Assembly (NCBI GenBank): GCA_026225435.1
Contig: JAMFST010001144.1
Location: forward strand, 1-5,268
Direction: 5' to 3'
From: Labilithrix luteola
GTDB lineage: Bacteria > Myxococcota_A > Polyangia > Polyangiales > Polyangiaceae
Length of the DNA: 5,268 nt
Shown here: positions 1-4,851 of the stretch, piece by piece
How the letters are laid out: every line of letters starts with the position of its first letter
How positions within the stretch are numbered: position 1 is the first letter of the stretch
The notes under the pieces: model-generated
What the model was told of the DNA's origin: nothing
Database searches by the model: none
Seen by the model: the letters and a program-made list of their open reading frames with translations, nothing else
Translations under genes and position numbers: made by a program

Positions 1-1
1 G

Positions 2-157
2 GACCTGATTGCCCGCGACGAGCTCGCGGTCTCTCCGGCACTGCTCAAGACGGAATACCGCCTGAGCGGGTTCGGGCGGACACTGGAACCGGTGATGGCG
101 GCGATGGCCGACTGGGGGAACCAGCACCGGACGAAGTTGAATGGCGAGCAGGGCTGA
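2..157 (+). CDS. HxlR-family transcriptional regulator, C-terminal fragment (5' end outside window)
   Basis: Reading from base 2, 51 residues precede a TGA at 155-157; the start lies outside the window. The segment TEYRLSGFGRTLEPVMAAM followed by ADWGNQH matches the end of HxlR-type winged-helix proteins: the wing strand (family pattern VEYxLTxxGxxLxPVL) and then the last helix with its conserved D-W-G. Proteins of this family are small dimeric DNA-binding regulators of about 100-150 residues that often respond to electrophiles, aldehydes or redox stress. Only the wing and dimerisation helix are visible here, so the recognition helix and any sensor cysteine cannot be assessed. The gene converges on the ThDP-enzyme gene with only 18 nt between the two stop codons, so it belongs to a different transcription unit. 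Nothing links it functionally to the module on its right. Confidence 0.8.
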   Translation, partial: DLIARDELAVSPALLKTEYRLSGFGRTLEPVMAAMADWGNQHRTKLNGEQG

Positions 158-175
158 CGCCCCCTTCGTGTGCGC

Positions 176-1858
176 TCACTGCGGCGCGAAGTTCTTGAGG
201 TGCGCGGTGCGACCATGCGCCGGGAATGCCGCGCCGGGGTCGATGCTGACGTCGAGGACGAAGGGCCCACCGCGCCCCGGATTCGCCGGCAGTGCGCGCA
301 GAGCCTCCAGCGAATCCACCCGCGCACCATCCGCCCCGACGGCGCGGGCGAGCGCGACGAAATCCGTCCGCGGTCCGTCCATCCTCGCCCCCCTTCCGAA
401 GATGTTCGCCAGGCCGCTCTCCACCATGCGCATGCGCGCGTCGTTGAAGATGGCGAAGACGACGCCCAGCCCCTCCTGCACGCAGGTGGCGAGCTCCATG
501 CCGGACATGTGAAATCCAAAGTCTCCGCAGAGGGCGACCACCGGACGCTGCGGCTGCGCGACCTTCGCACCGACGGCGGCCCCGATCCCGGAGCCCATCG
601 ACCCGAGCCCGCTCGCGAGCTGGAACGCGTCCGGCCGGTCCACCCGGAGGCAGTGGAGGGCGAACATCGCATGCTCGCCGATGTCGCAGGTGAACAGCGT
701 GTCCCCCGGAAAGTGCTCCTGCAGCGCGCGCACCGCGACGGCCGGGTTGAGCGTGCCTGGTGCGGCCTTGGTCTCGAGCGCGAGGGGACGCACGCCGCCC
801 TCCGCCGGAGCAGGCCGTCCAGCGCCCGGCTCCAGGTGCGCGAGCAACGCTTCCACGATGCGGTCGGCGCTCCCCACCACACCGATGTCGACGGGATAGT
901 TCCGCCCCAGGCGCGACGGGTCCACGTCCACCTGCACGAAGGCGCGCGACGCCGTGAGCTCCGCGCTCCAGCTGTTGGTCGCGTTCTCCCCCAGGCCGCA
1001 CCCGATGGCCAGGAGCACGTCGATGCCGCCGCGGACGTACTCGGTCGCCGACGCGTGGCCGGCGAGCCCGTAGATCCCCAGCGACAGCGGCGAGGACTCC
1101 GGGAAGAGCCCCTTGGCCTTCGGCGACGTGGCCACCGGCATCTGCAGCCGGTTCGCCAGGGCGGCCACCGCTCGCGCCGCCGCGGGGCTGCGCGCGCCCG
1201 AGCCCACCAGGAGCAGACCGCGCTGCGCTTCGTGCAGCAGCCCAGCCACGCGGCGGATCTGCGCGTCGTCCGGCTCGGAGCGTGGCTCGACGTGGGCCGT
1301 GAGCTCGGGGACGGGGACGCGCGCGTTCGCCACGTCGAGCGGGAGCGAGAGGAACACCGGCCCCGGCCGACCCGAACGCGCCGTCGCCACCGCGTGGTGC
1401 ACCAGGCCCACCGCGGCGCCGGGGCTCGTGACCTCGGCGCAGAGCTTGGTCACGCTCCGCACCATGGAGAGGACGTCCAGCTCGTACCGGCTCCCCTCCT
1501 GCAAGGCCCCGCGCCCGAAGTTCGCGCGCGGCACCTCTCCGCCGATGGCGACGAGCGGCACCCCATCGGCCTGAGCCGCCGCCAGCCCGGTCATCGCGTT
1601 GGTGATCCCCGGACCCGAGGTGACCAGCAGCCCCGGCACGCCGCCGCCGGCGCGAAAGTGCCCCATCCCCATGAAGGCCGCGCCGGTCTCGTGGCGCGTG
1701 TTGACCACCCGCGCGCCCGGCAGATCCAGCAGCGCGTCGTAGTACGAGCAGATCGCGCCTCCGGGGACGCCGAAGTACGTGCGCACCCCCAGTTCCGCGA
1801 GCGTCCGCGCCATCACATCGACCACGCGGGGCAGCGCGCGCTTCGCCGCTTCGTTCAT
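176..1858 (-). CDS. Thiamine-diphosphate-dependent enzyme, acetolactate synthase-like
   Basis: The 560-residue product has the three-domain layout of the acetolactate synthase/benzoylformate decarboxylase superfamily. The N-terminal pyrimidine-binding domain (about 10-180) carries FGVPGGA (29-35) and the catalytic glutamate of RHETGAA (E57). TSGPGITNAMTG (80-91) matches the usual SGPGxxN signature. A central domain covers about 195-345. The C-terminal diphosphate-binding domain has GDFGFH (445-450) and ND (472-473), the Mg/ThDP motif with D446 and N472 26 residues apart. Such enzymes decarboxylate 2-oxo acids and either release an aldehyde or transfer the unit to an acceptor. At the point where acetolactate synthases have an FDDR-type FAD segment, this protein reads CGLGENATNS (287-296), and no small regulatory subunit gene is adjacent, so housekeeping IlvB activity is unlikely. 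The ATG overlaps the oxygenase stop codon as ATGA, implying translational coupling. The substrate is unknown; a decarboxylase or carboligase is equally possible. Confidence 0.9.
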   Translation of the reverse strand: MNEAAKRALPRVVDVMARTLAELGVRTYFGVPGGAICSYYDALLDLPGARVVNTRHETGAAFMGMGHFRAGGGVPGLLVTSGPGITNAMTGLAAAQADGVPLVAIGGEVPRANFGRGALQEGSRYELDVLSMVRSVTKLCAEVTSPGAAVGLVHHAVATARSGRPGPVFLSLPLDVANARVPVPELTAHVEPRSEPDDAQIRRVAGLLHEAQRGLLLVGSGARSPAAARAVAALANRLQMPVATSPKAKGLFPESSPLSLGIYGLAGHASATEYVRGGIDVLLAIGCGLGENATNSWSAELTASRAFVQVDVDPSRLGRNYPVDIGVVGSADRIVEALLAHLEPGAGRPAPAEGGVRPLALETKAAPGTLNPAVAVRALQEHFPGDTLFTCDIGEHAMFALHCLRVDRPDAFQLASGLGSMGSGIGAAVGAKVAQPQRPVVALCGDFGFHMSGMELATCVQEGLGVVFAIFNDARMRMVESGLANIFGRGARMDGPRTDFVALARAVGADGARVDSLEALRALPANPGRGGPFVLDVSIDPGAAFPAHGRTAHLKNFAPQ

Positions 1859-2871
1859 GCCGGCGGTATAACCTTCGCGCGCAGCTCCGGAAATACCTTC
1901 CCTACCTTCGCCAGCAGGTAGTCGCCGTACGTCCCCTCGAACGCGTGGACGTTCGCGCCGTCCCAGCGATGGTCGGGCGCTCCGTCGCTGGTGACGGGTC
2001 TCACCGGCTTCACCTCGGCGCGGAATCCGGGGTCGAAGAAGAACGGCATCGAATAGCGATCACGCCCGCTGCGATTGCGCACCCGGTGCGGCGTCGATCG
2101 ATAGTGCCCTCCGGTCATCTTCTCGAGCATGTCGCCCAGGTTGCAGATGAAGGATCCGGGGACGGGCGGCGCCGCGATCCAGCGTGAGCCCGATCGCACC
2201 TCGAGACCGCCGACGTCGTCCTGCGCGAGGATGGTGAGGAGCCCGTAGTCGGTGTGCTCGCCGACTCCCCACGATTCATCCGCCGCCGCCGGGGCGGATG
2301 GGTAGTGGAAGATGCGAAAGAGGACGAGTGGATCGGCGGTGAACGTCTCGAAGAAGTGGTTCGCCGGCAAGCCGAGACCGAGCGCGAAGCCACGGAGGAT
2401 GGCGTGACCGAGCTCGGTCATCGCCGCCATGTACGAAAGGACGGCGGAGCGCAGCTCGGGCAGCTCCGCGGGGAAGAGGTTCTTCCCGTGCAGAGGCGTT
2501 CCGCGCCGGACCTCCTCGTGGGCGTCGTCGAGCTCGGCGCCGAAGTAGAGCCCTTCCTTCAGATCCGGCTTGCCGCTGGTGAGCTCGGCCCCCACCGGGA
2601 AGTATCCGCGCCACGCGCGCCCGCCGCCGGCCATGGCGATGCGCATCTTGGTCTCCTCCGGCTGCGCGAAGAAGCCGGCGGCGAGCGCGCGCAGGCGAGC
2701 TTCGAGCGCAGCATCGACCCCGTGGTTCACGACGTAGAAGAAGCCCGAGGTGCGGCAGGCGTGGTCGACCGCGCGGGCCACCTCGTGCTCGCCGGCGCTG
2801 CGATGAACCAGCGCGCCGATGTCGATGACGGGAACCGAGGAGAAGTCGGCGGCGGCGGAGGTGCGGGTCAC
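1855..2871 (-). CDS. 2-oxoglutarate/Fe(II)-dependent oxygenase, isopenicillin N synthase-like family
   Basis: This 338-residue soluble protein has the normal length for the family. The N-terminal DIOX_N-type domain runs from VPVIDIGAL (13-21) through GFFYVVNHGV (43-52). The catalytic double-stranded beta helix holds the iron triad H206 and D208 (GEHTDYG) and H262 (STPHRV), and the 2-oxoglutarate-binding R-x-S is R272-Y273-S274 in RYSMPFFFDP. All metal and cosubstrate ligands are present, so an active hydroxylase, desaturase or ring-forming oxygenase is expected. Substrate specificity cannot be read from the sequence; relatives include gibberellin-, ethylene-forming- and antibiotic-pathway enzymes. 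The start is GTG at 2871. It lies 22 nt after the TetR stop, with an AGGG (2890-2893) directly after that stop, but the 18-nt gap from AGGG to the GTG is long for a ribosome site. The VPVIDI strand that normally opens the family lies 12 residues in, supporting this start. The 3' end overlaps the ThDP enzyme by 4 nt. Confidence 0.93.
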   Translation of the reverse strand: MTRTSAAADFSSVPVIDIGALVHRSAGEHEVARAVDHACRTSGFFYVVNHGVDAALEARLRALAAGFFAQPEETKMRIAMAGGGRAWRGYFPVGAELTSGKPDLKEGLYFGAELDDAHEEVRRGTPLHGKNLFPAELPELRSAVLSYMAAMTELGHAILRGFALGLGLPANHFFETFTADPLVLFRIFHYPSAPAAADESWGVGEHTDYGLLTILAQDDVGGLEVRSGSRWIAAPPVPGSFICNLGDMLEKMTGGHYRSTPHRVRNRSGRDRYSMPFFFDPGFRAEVKPVRPVTSDGAPDHRWDGANVHAFEGTYGDYLLAKVGKVFPELRAKVIPPA

Positions 2872-2893
2872 GCGCAGAGCGTAGCGCGGCCCT

Positions 2894-3523
2894 TCACGGT
2901 TTCGTCGCCGCTCGCATGGCGGCGATCACGACCCGCGAGAGGCGCGCCAGGTAGTCGTCACCCACCGGCGTGCGAACGACGCTGACGCGCCAGTAGAGAG
3001 GCCCCGCCAGACAGTCGATGGCCGTCTCGACGTCGAGCGAGCGCGGAAGCTCCTTCCGCCGTATCGCCCGGTGGACCAGCTCGGCGGCTCGCGCCCGCCG
3101 CGGGTCGCGGATCGTCGCCAGCATCTCTGCGGCGAACGCGGAGCTGCGCGCTCCTTCGGCGAGGAGATCCGGCAGGATCGCCGCCATCAGCGGGTCGCGC
3201 AAGATCGCCATCGCCTCGCGAAGAAACAGCTCGACGTCCCCGGCCAGCGACCCGGTGTCCGTCATCGCGGCAGCGTGGAGCGCGATCGACTCGAAGAGCG
3301 CGACCACCATCGGCTGCTTGGTGGGCCAGCGTCGATAGAGCGCGGTCTTGCTCACCCCGGCGCGTCGGGCCACGCCTTCGATCGAGAGCCGACCGTACCC
3401 CACGGCCGCGAGCTCCTCGAGCACGGCCACGTTGATCGCCTCGGTCACTTCCGGCTGCAGGACGGCTGCTCCGGCAGGCGGGTGCGCCGCCTTCCTCGTC
3501 GTCTGGCGCGGCACGCACGCCAC
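2894..3523 (-). CDS. TetR-family transcriptional repressor, probably autoregulatory and controlling the divergent hydrolase
   Basis: The 209-residue protein has an N-terminal TetR DNA-binding domain: a helix at about 25-40, then LSIEGVARRAGVSKTALYRR (46-65) and WPTKQPMVVALFE (66-78), which is the family helix-turn-helix with its Y-R-R-W-P-T-K signature. The all-alpha C-terminal ligand/dimer domain has GPLYWRVSVVRTPVGDDYL (174-192), resembling the C-terminal domain type often annotated TetR_C_11. These proteins bind palindromic operators as dimers and release them on binding a small molecule. The farthest plausible start is GTG at 3523; a second GTG lies three codons later (3514). Neither has a clear Shine-Dalgarno sequence, so the start is uncertain by a few codons or more, and the first ~20 residues look disordered. 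It is the first gene of the minus-strand operon with the oxygenase and ThDP enzyme. The paired palindromes just upstream fit autorepression and control of the hydrolase; this is inferred from position. Confidence 0.92.
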   Translation of the reverse strand: MACVPRQTTRKAAHPPAGAAVLQPEVTEAINVAVLEELAAVGYGRLSIEGVARRAGVSKTALYRRWPTKQPMVVALFESIALHAAAMTDTGSLAGDVELFLREAMAILRDPLMAAILPDLLAEGARSSAFAAEMLATIRDPRRARAAELVHRAIRRKELPRSLDVETAIDCLAGPLYWRVSVVRTPVGDDYLARLSRVVIAAMRAATKP

Positions 3524-3531
3524 CGTAGCGC

Positions 3532-3557
3532 ACGTCGATACGATCCCGTTGCGTCGT
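3532..3557. promoter_or_regulatory. Putative TetR operator O1 (repressor-proximal), degenerate copy of O2
   Basis: This 26-bp stretch matches O2 at 20 of 26 positions in direct orientation and at 22 of 26 as reverse complement. Its strong half is ACGTCGATACG (3532-3542); its own dyad symmetry is only 8 of 13. It begins 8 nt upstream of the repressor GTG, placing it over the probable start of the TetR transcript and suggesting autoregulation. The offset between O1 and O2 is 51 bp, close to five helical turns, so two dimers would sit on roughly the same DNA face. O1 should be the weaker site. Confidence 0.55.
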
Positions 3558-3585
3558 GAGCACCGAGGGCGTAACCCTGCTCACG
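3555..3585. repeat. Central 8-bp-arm inverted repeat between the two operators
   Basis: CGTGAGCA (3555-3562) is perfectly complementary to TGCTCACG (3578-3585), and GGG (3567-3569) can pair with CCC (3575-3577) inside it, leaving a 5-nt loop and a 4-nt bulge. It overlaps the inner edges of both putative operators by 3 bp each. There is no following T-run, so it is not an intrinsic terminator. It may be a site for a second DNA-binding protein, a leader hairpin, or simply the inner part of the larger symmetry. Confidence 0.5.
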
Positions 3586-3608
3586 TCGCTACGGTACCGT
3601 ATCGACGT
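3583..3608. promoter_or_regulatory. Putative TetR operator O2 (hydrolase-proximal), 26-bp near-perfect palindrome
   Basis: The left half ACGTCGCTACGGT (3583-3595) is the reverse complement of the right half ACCGTATCGACGT (3596-3608) at 12 of 13 positions, the only mismatch being C3589 against T3602. The core TACGGTACCGTA (3590-3601) is a perfect 12-bp palindrome. A dyad of this length, next to a TetR gene and 18 nt upstream of the divergent start codon, is typical of a TetR-dimer operator. Its right edge lies 7 nt before the GAGGA ribosome site, so a bound repressor would probably cover the promoter -10 region or the transcription start of the hydrolase gene. Binding is inferred, not shown. 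Confidence 0.7.
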
Positions 3609-3615
3609 ACACGAC

Positions 3616-3620
3616 GAGGA
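3616..3620 (+). promoter_or_regulatory. Ribosome binding site of the hydrolase gene
   Basis: GAGGA lies 6 nt before the ATG at 3627. It decides the start: the frame stays open far upstream, back through the antisense of the repressor gene, but only this ATG has a good Shine-Dalgarno match and lies beyond the operator region. Confidence 0.8.
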
Positions 3621-3626
3621 TCTGCC

Positions 3627-4844
3627 ATGAGCTTCCTGTTCCGCAACGAATCCTTCGCGTTCGAGACGCTCCGCGCGGCCGGAGCCGCCGCCTACGGCAG
3701 CGCTGACCTGGGAGAGATCCTCGCCACGGCGCGCGCCATCCCCGACGGAGACGAGGTCGCCTGGTTGTCGTCCTGGCGGAGCACCGCGCAGCGCGTCCAC
3801 GCCATCGCCGATACCTCGCTCGCCGCCGGACAGCGCGCGAGCGCTCGCGACGCCTACCTGCGCGCCTCGAGCTACTACCGCACCGCCGAGTTCTTCCGCC
3901 GGGCCGATCCTGCCAGCGACGCGAACGTGCGAGACCTCTCGCGCGCCTCCCGGTCCACGTTCGTCCGCGCCATCGGCCTCATGGATCGCCCGGTCGAGGA
4001 GGTGCGCATCCCGTACGAGGAGACGACGCTGCCCGGTTATCTCTTTCTCGTCGACGACTCCGGGCGCCCCCGACCGACGGTCATCTACACAAATGGCTAC
4101 GACTCCACGGCGGAGGAGTCGTGGGCCGTGATCGCCTCTCCCGCCCTGGCGCGCGGCTACAACGTCCTCGCCTACGACGGTCCTGGCCAGGGGGCCGTCA
4201 TTCGCGAGCAGGGGCTCGTCTTCCGTCACGACTGGGAGCGCGTCCTCTCACCGGTCGTCGACTTCGCGGTCGCTCGTCACGAGGTCGACGCCCGGTCGAT
4301 CGTGCACTTTGGCTACAGCATGGGCGCCTACTTGGTCGCCCGCGCCGCGGCCTTCGACACGCGGCCTGCCGCCTTGCTCCTGAACGATGGGATCTACGAC
4401 TTTCATCAGGCGTACCGGAACGCGATCCCCGGCTTCGTGATGAAGCGAATCCTCCGTCACCAGGACGGGCTCGCGAACTTCCTGCTCGCTCGCAGGGCCG
4501 CGCACAGCACGCAGGTGCGCTGGGGTCTGAACAACGGGAGATGGGTCATCGGCGGCCGCAGCCATGCCGACTTCATTCGCCGGACGCAGGCGTACTCGCT
4601 GGCGTCCGTGGTGAAGCAGATCGAGGCGCCGACGTTGATCATGGATGCCGAGGAGGACCAGTTCCTCGAAGGTCAGCCCGAGATCCTCGCCCGCGCGATG
4701 ACGGCCAGGACCACCCTGACGAAGCTCACCACCGCGGAAGGTGCCGGCGAGCACTGTCACGTCGGATCGCTCGCCCGCGCGCACCAGGTGATGTTCGACT
4801 GGCTCGGCGCAACTCTGGCGCCTCCCGTCACCCCGGCGGAGTGA
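3627..4844 (+). CDS. Alpha/beta hydrolase, FrsA / 2,6-dihydroxypseudooxynicotine hydrolase / Ayg1-like
   Basis: The 405-residue protein has a long helical N-terminal cap region (about 1-125, including DAYLRASSYYRTAEFF at 75-90) typical of this hydrolase group, followed by a canonical alpha/beta hydrolase core. Core features are TVIYTNGYDS (151-160, oxyanion-hole strand region), YDGPGQG (183-189), the nucleophile elbow GYSMG (229-233, S231), the acid-bearing strand LIMDAEEDQF (337-346, D344 the likely acid) and EHCHVG (376-381, H377 or H379 as base). The triad looks intact and there is no signal peptide, so it is probably a cytosolic active enzyme. Characterised relatives cleave C-C bonds of diketone-type substrates: pseudooxynicotine hydrolase in nicotine breakdown, and Ayg1, which shortens a polyketide in fungal pigment synthesis. 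That makes C-C hydrolysis more likely than simple ester cleavage, but the substrate is unknown. It is divergent from the TetR gene with a palindrome just upstream, and is followed after 7 nt by the EthD-like gene. Confidence 0.88.
   Translation: MSFLFRNESFAFETLRAAGAAAYGSADLGEILATARAIPDGDEVAWLSSWRSTAQRVHAIADTSLAAGQRASARDAYLRASSYYRTAEFFRRADPASDANVRDLSRASRSTFVRAIGLMDRPVEEVRIPYEETTLPGYLFLVDDSGRPRPTVIYTNGYDSTAEESWAVIASPALARGYNVLAYDGPGQGAVIREQGLVFRHDWERVLSPVVDFAVARHEVDARSIVHFGYSMGAYLVARAAAFDTRPAALLLNDGIYDFHQAYRNAIPGFVMKRILRHQDGLANFLLARRAAHSTQVRWGLNNGRWVIGGRSHADFIRRTQAYSLASVVKQIEAPTLIMDAEEDQFLEGQPEILARAMTARTTLTKLTTAEGAGEHCHVGSLARAHQVMFDWLGATLAPPVTPAE
4838..4841 (+). promoter_or_regulatory. Ribosome binding site of the EthD-like gene, overlapping the hydrolase stop region
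   Basis: GGAG ends just before the last two bases of GTGA, which contains the hydrolase stop (TGA at 4842-4844). It lies 10 nt before GTG 4852 and 16 nt before ATG 4858, so the GTG is the better-spaced start. The tight packing indicates that the two genes share a transcript. Confidence 0.45.
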
Positions 4845-4851
4845 CACTTCG

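Larger units (their letters stand above)
3532..3608. repeat. 77-bp imperfect inverted repeat spanning the divergent control region
   Basis: Around the central base C3570, position i pairs with position 7140-i. By direct inspection 28 of 38 arm positions are complementary. The outer arms ACGTCGATACG (3532-3542) and CGTATCGACGT (3598-3608) are perfect over 11 bp, and the inner arms CGTGAGCA (3555-3562) and TGCTCACG (3578-3585) are perfect over 8 bp. The symmetry aligns the two putative operators as mirror images. It fits a regulatory region in which one dimeric repressor controls two divergent promoters in the same way. It could in principle also extrude a cruciform. Confidence 0.8.
3524..3626. 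promoter_or_regulatory. Divergent intergenic control region between TetR gene and hydrolase gene
   Basis: These 103 bp separate the GTG of the repressor gene (minus strand) from the ATG of the hydrolase gene (plus strand), so both promoters must lie here or reach into the flanking genes. Nearly the whole region is occupied by inverted-repeat sequence, listed separately. I see no convincing sigma-70 -35/-10 pair on either strand; the best plus-strand candidate, TTGCGT (3549-3554) with TAACCC (3572-3577) at a 17-nt spacing, is weak. Another sigma factor or an atypical high-GC promoter may be used. The repressor gene has little room for a leader and no clear ribosome site, so a leaderless or short-leader transcript is possible. 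Confidence 0.75.

Noticed and set aside
149..175. Possible terminator between the convergent HxlR and ThDP genes (GGGC 151-154 with GCCC 159-162)
   Set aside because: The stem is only 4 bp and there is no T-run on either strand; it is too weak to call in GC-rich sequence.
45..1001. Second minus-strand open frame (318 codons) inside the ThDP enzyme
   Set aside because: It has arginine/glycine-rich composition, overlaps the verified gene in another frame and has no recognisable motif.
170..1921. Long plus-strand open frame (583 codons) opposite the ThDP enzyme
   Set aside because: Its translation is arginine/histidine/alanine-rich low-complexity sequence with no domain signature. It lies antisense to a gene with complete catalytic motifs; such shadow frames are expected in GC-rich DNA.
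3348..3626. Upstream in-frame extension of the hydrolase (93 codons)
   Set aside because: The frame is open, but it lies antisense to the TetR helix-turn-helix coding region and across the operators. The ATG at 3627 has a good GAGGA at 6 nt, and the family N-terminus fits there.
4099..4122. 8-bp inverted repeat ACGACTCC / GGAGTCGT inside the hydrolase gene
   Set aside because: It lies wholly within the conserved coding stretch around YDSTAEESW, with no U-tract and no regulatory position, and is likely incidental.
2958..4229. Minus-strand open frame of 423 codons crossing the divergent promoter region
   Set aside because: It runs through the operator region and antisense to the hydrolase, has no coherent domain, and reads the TetR gene out of frame.
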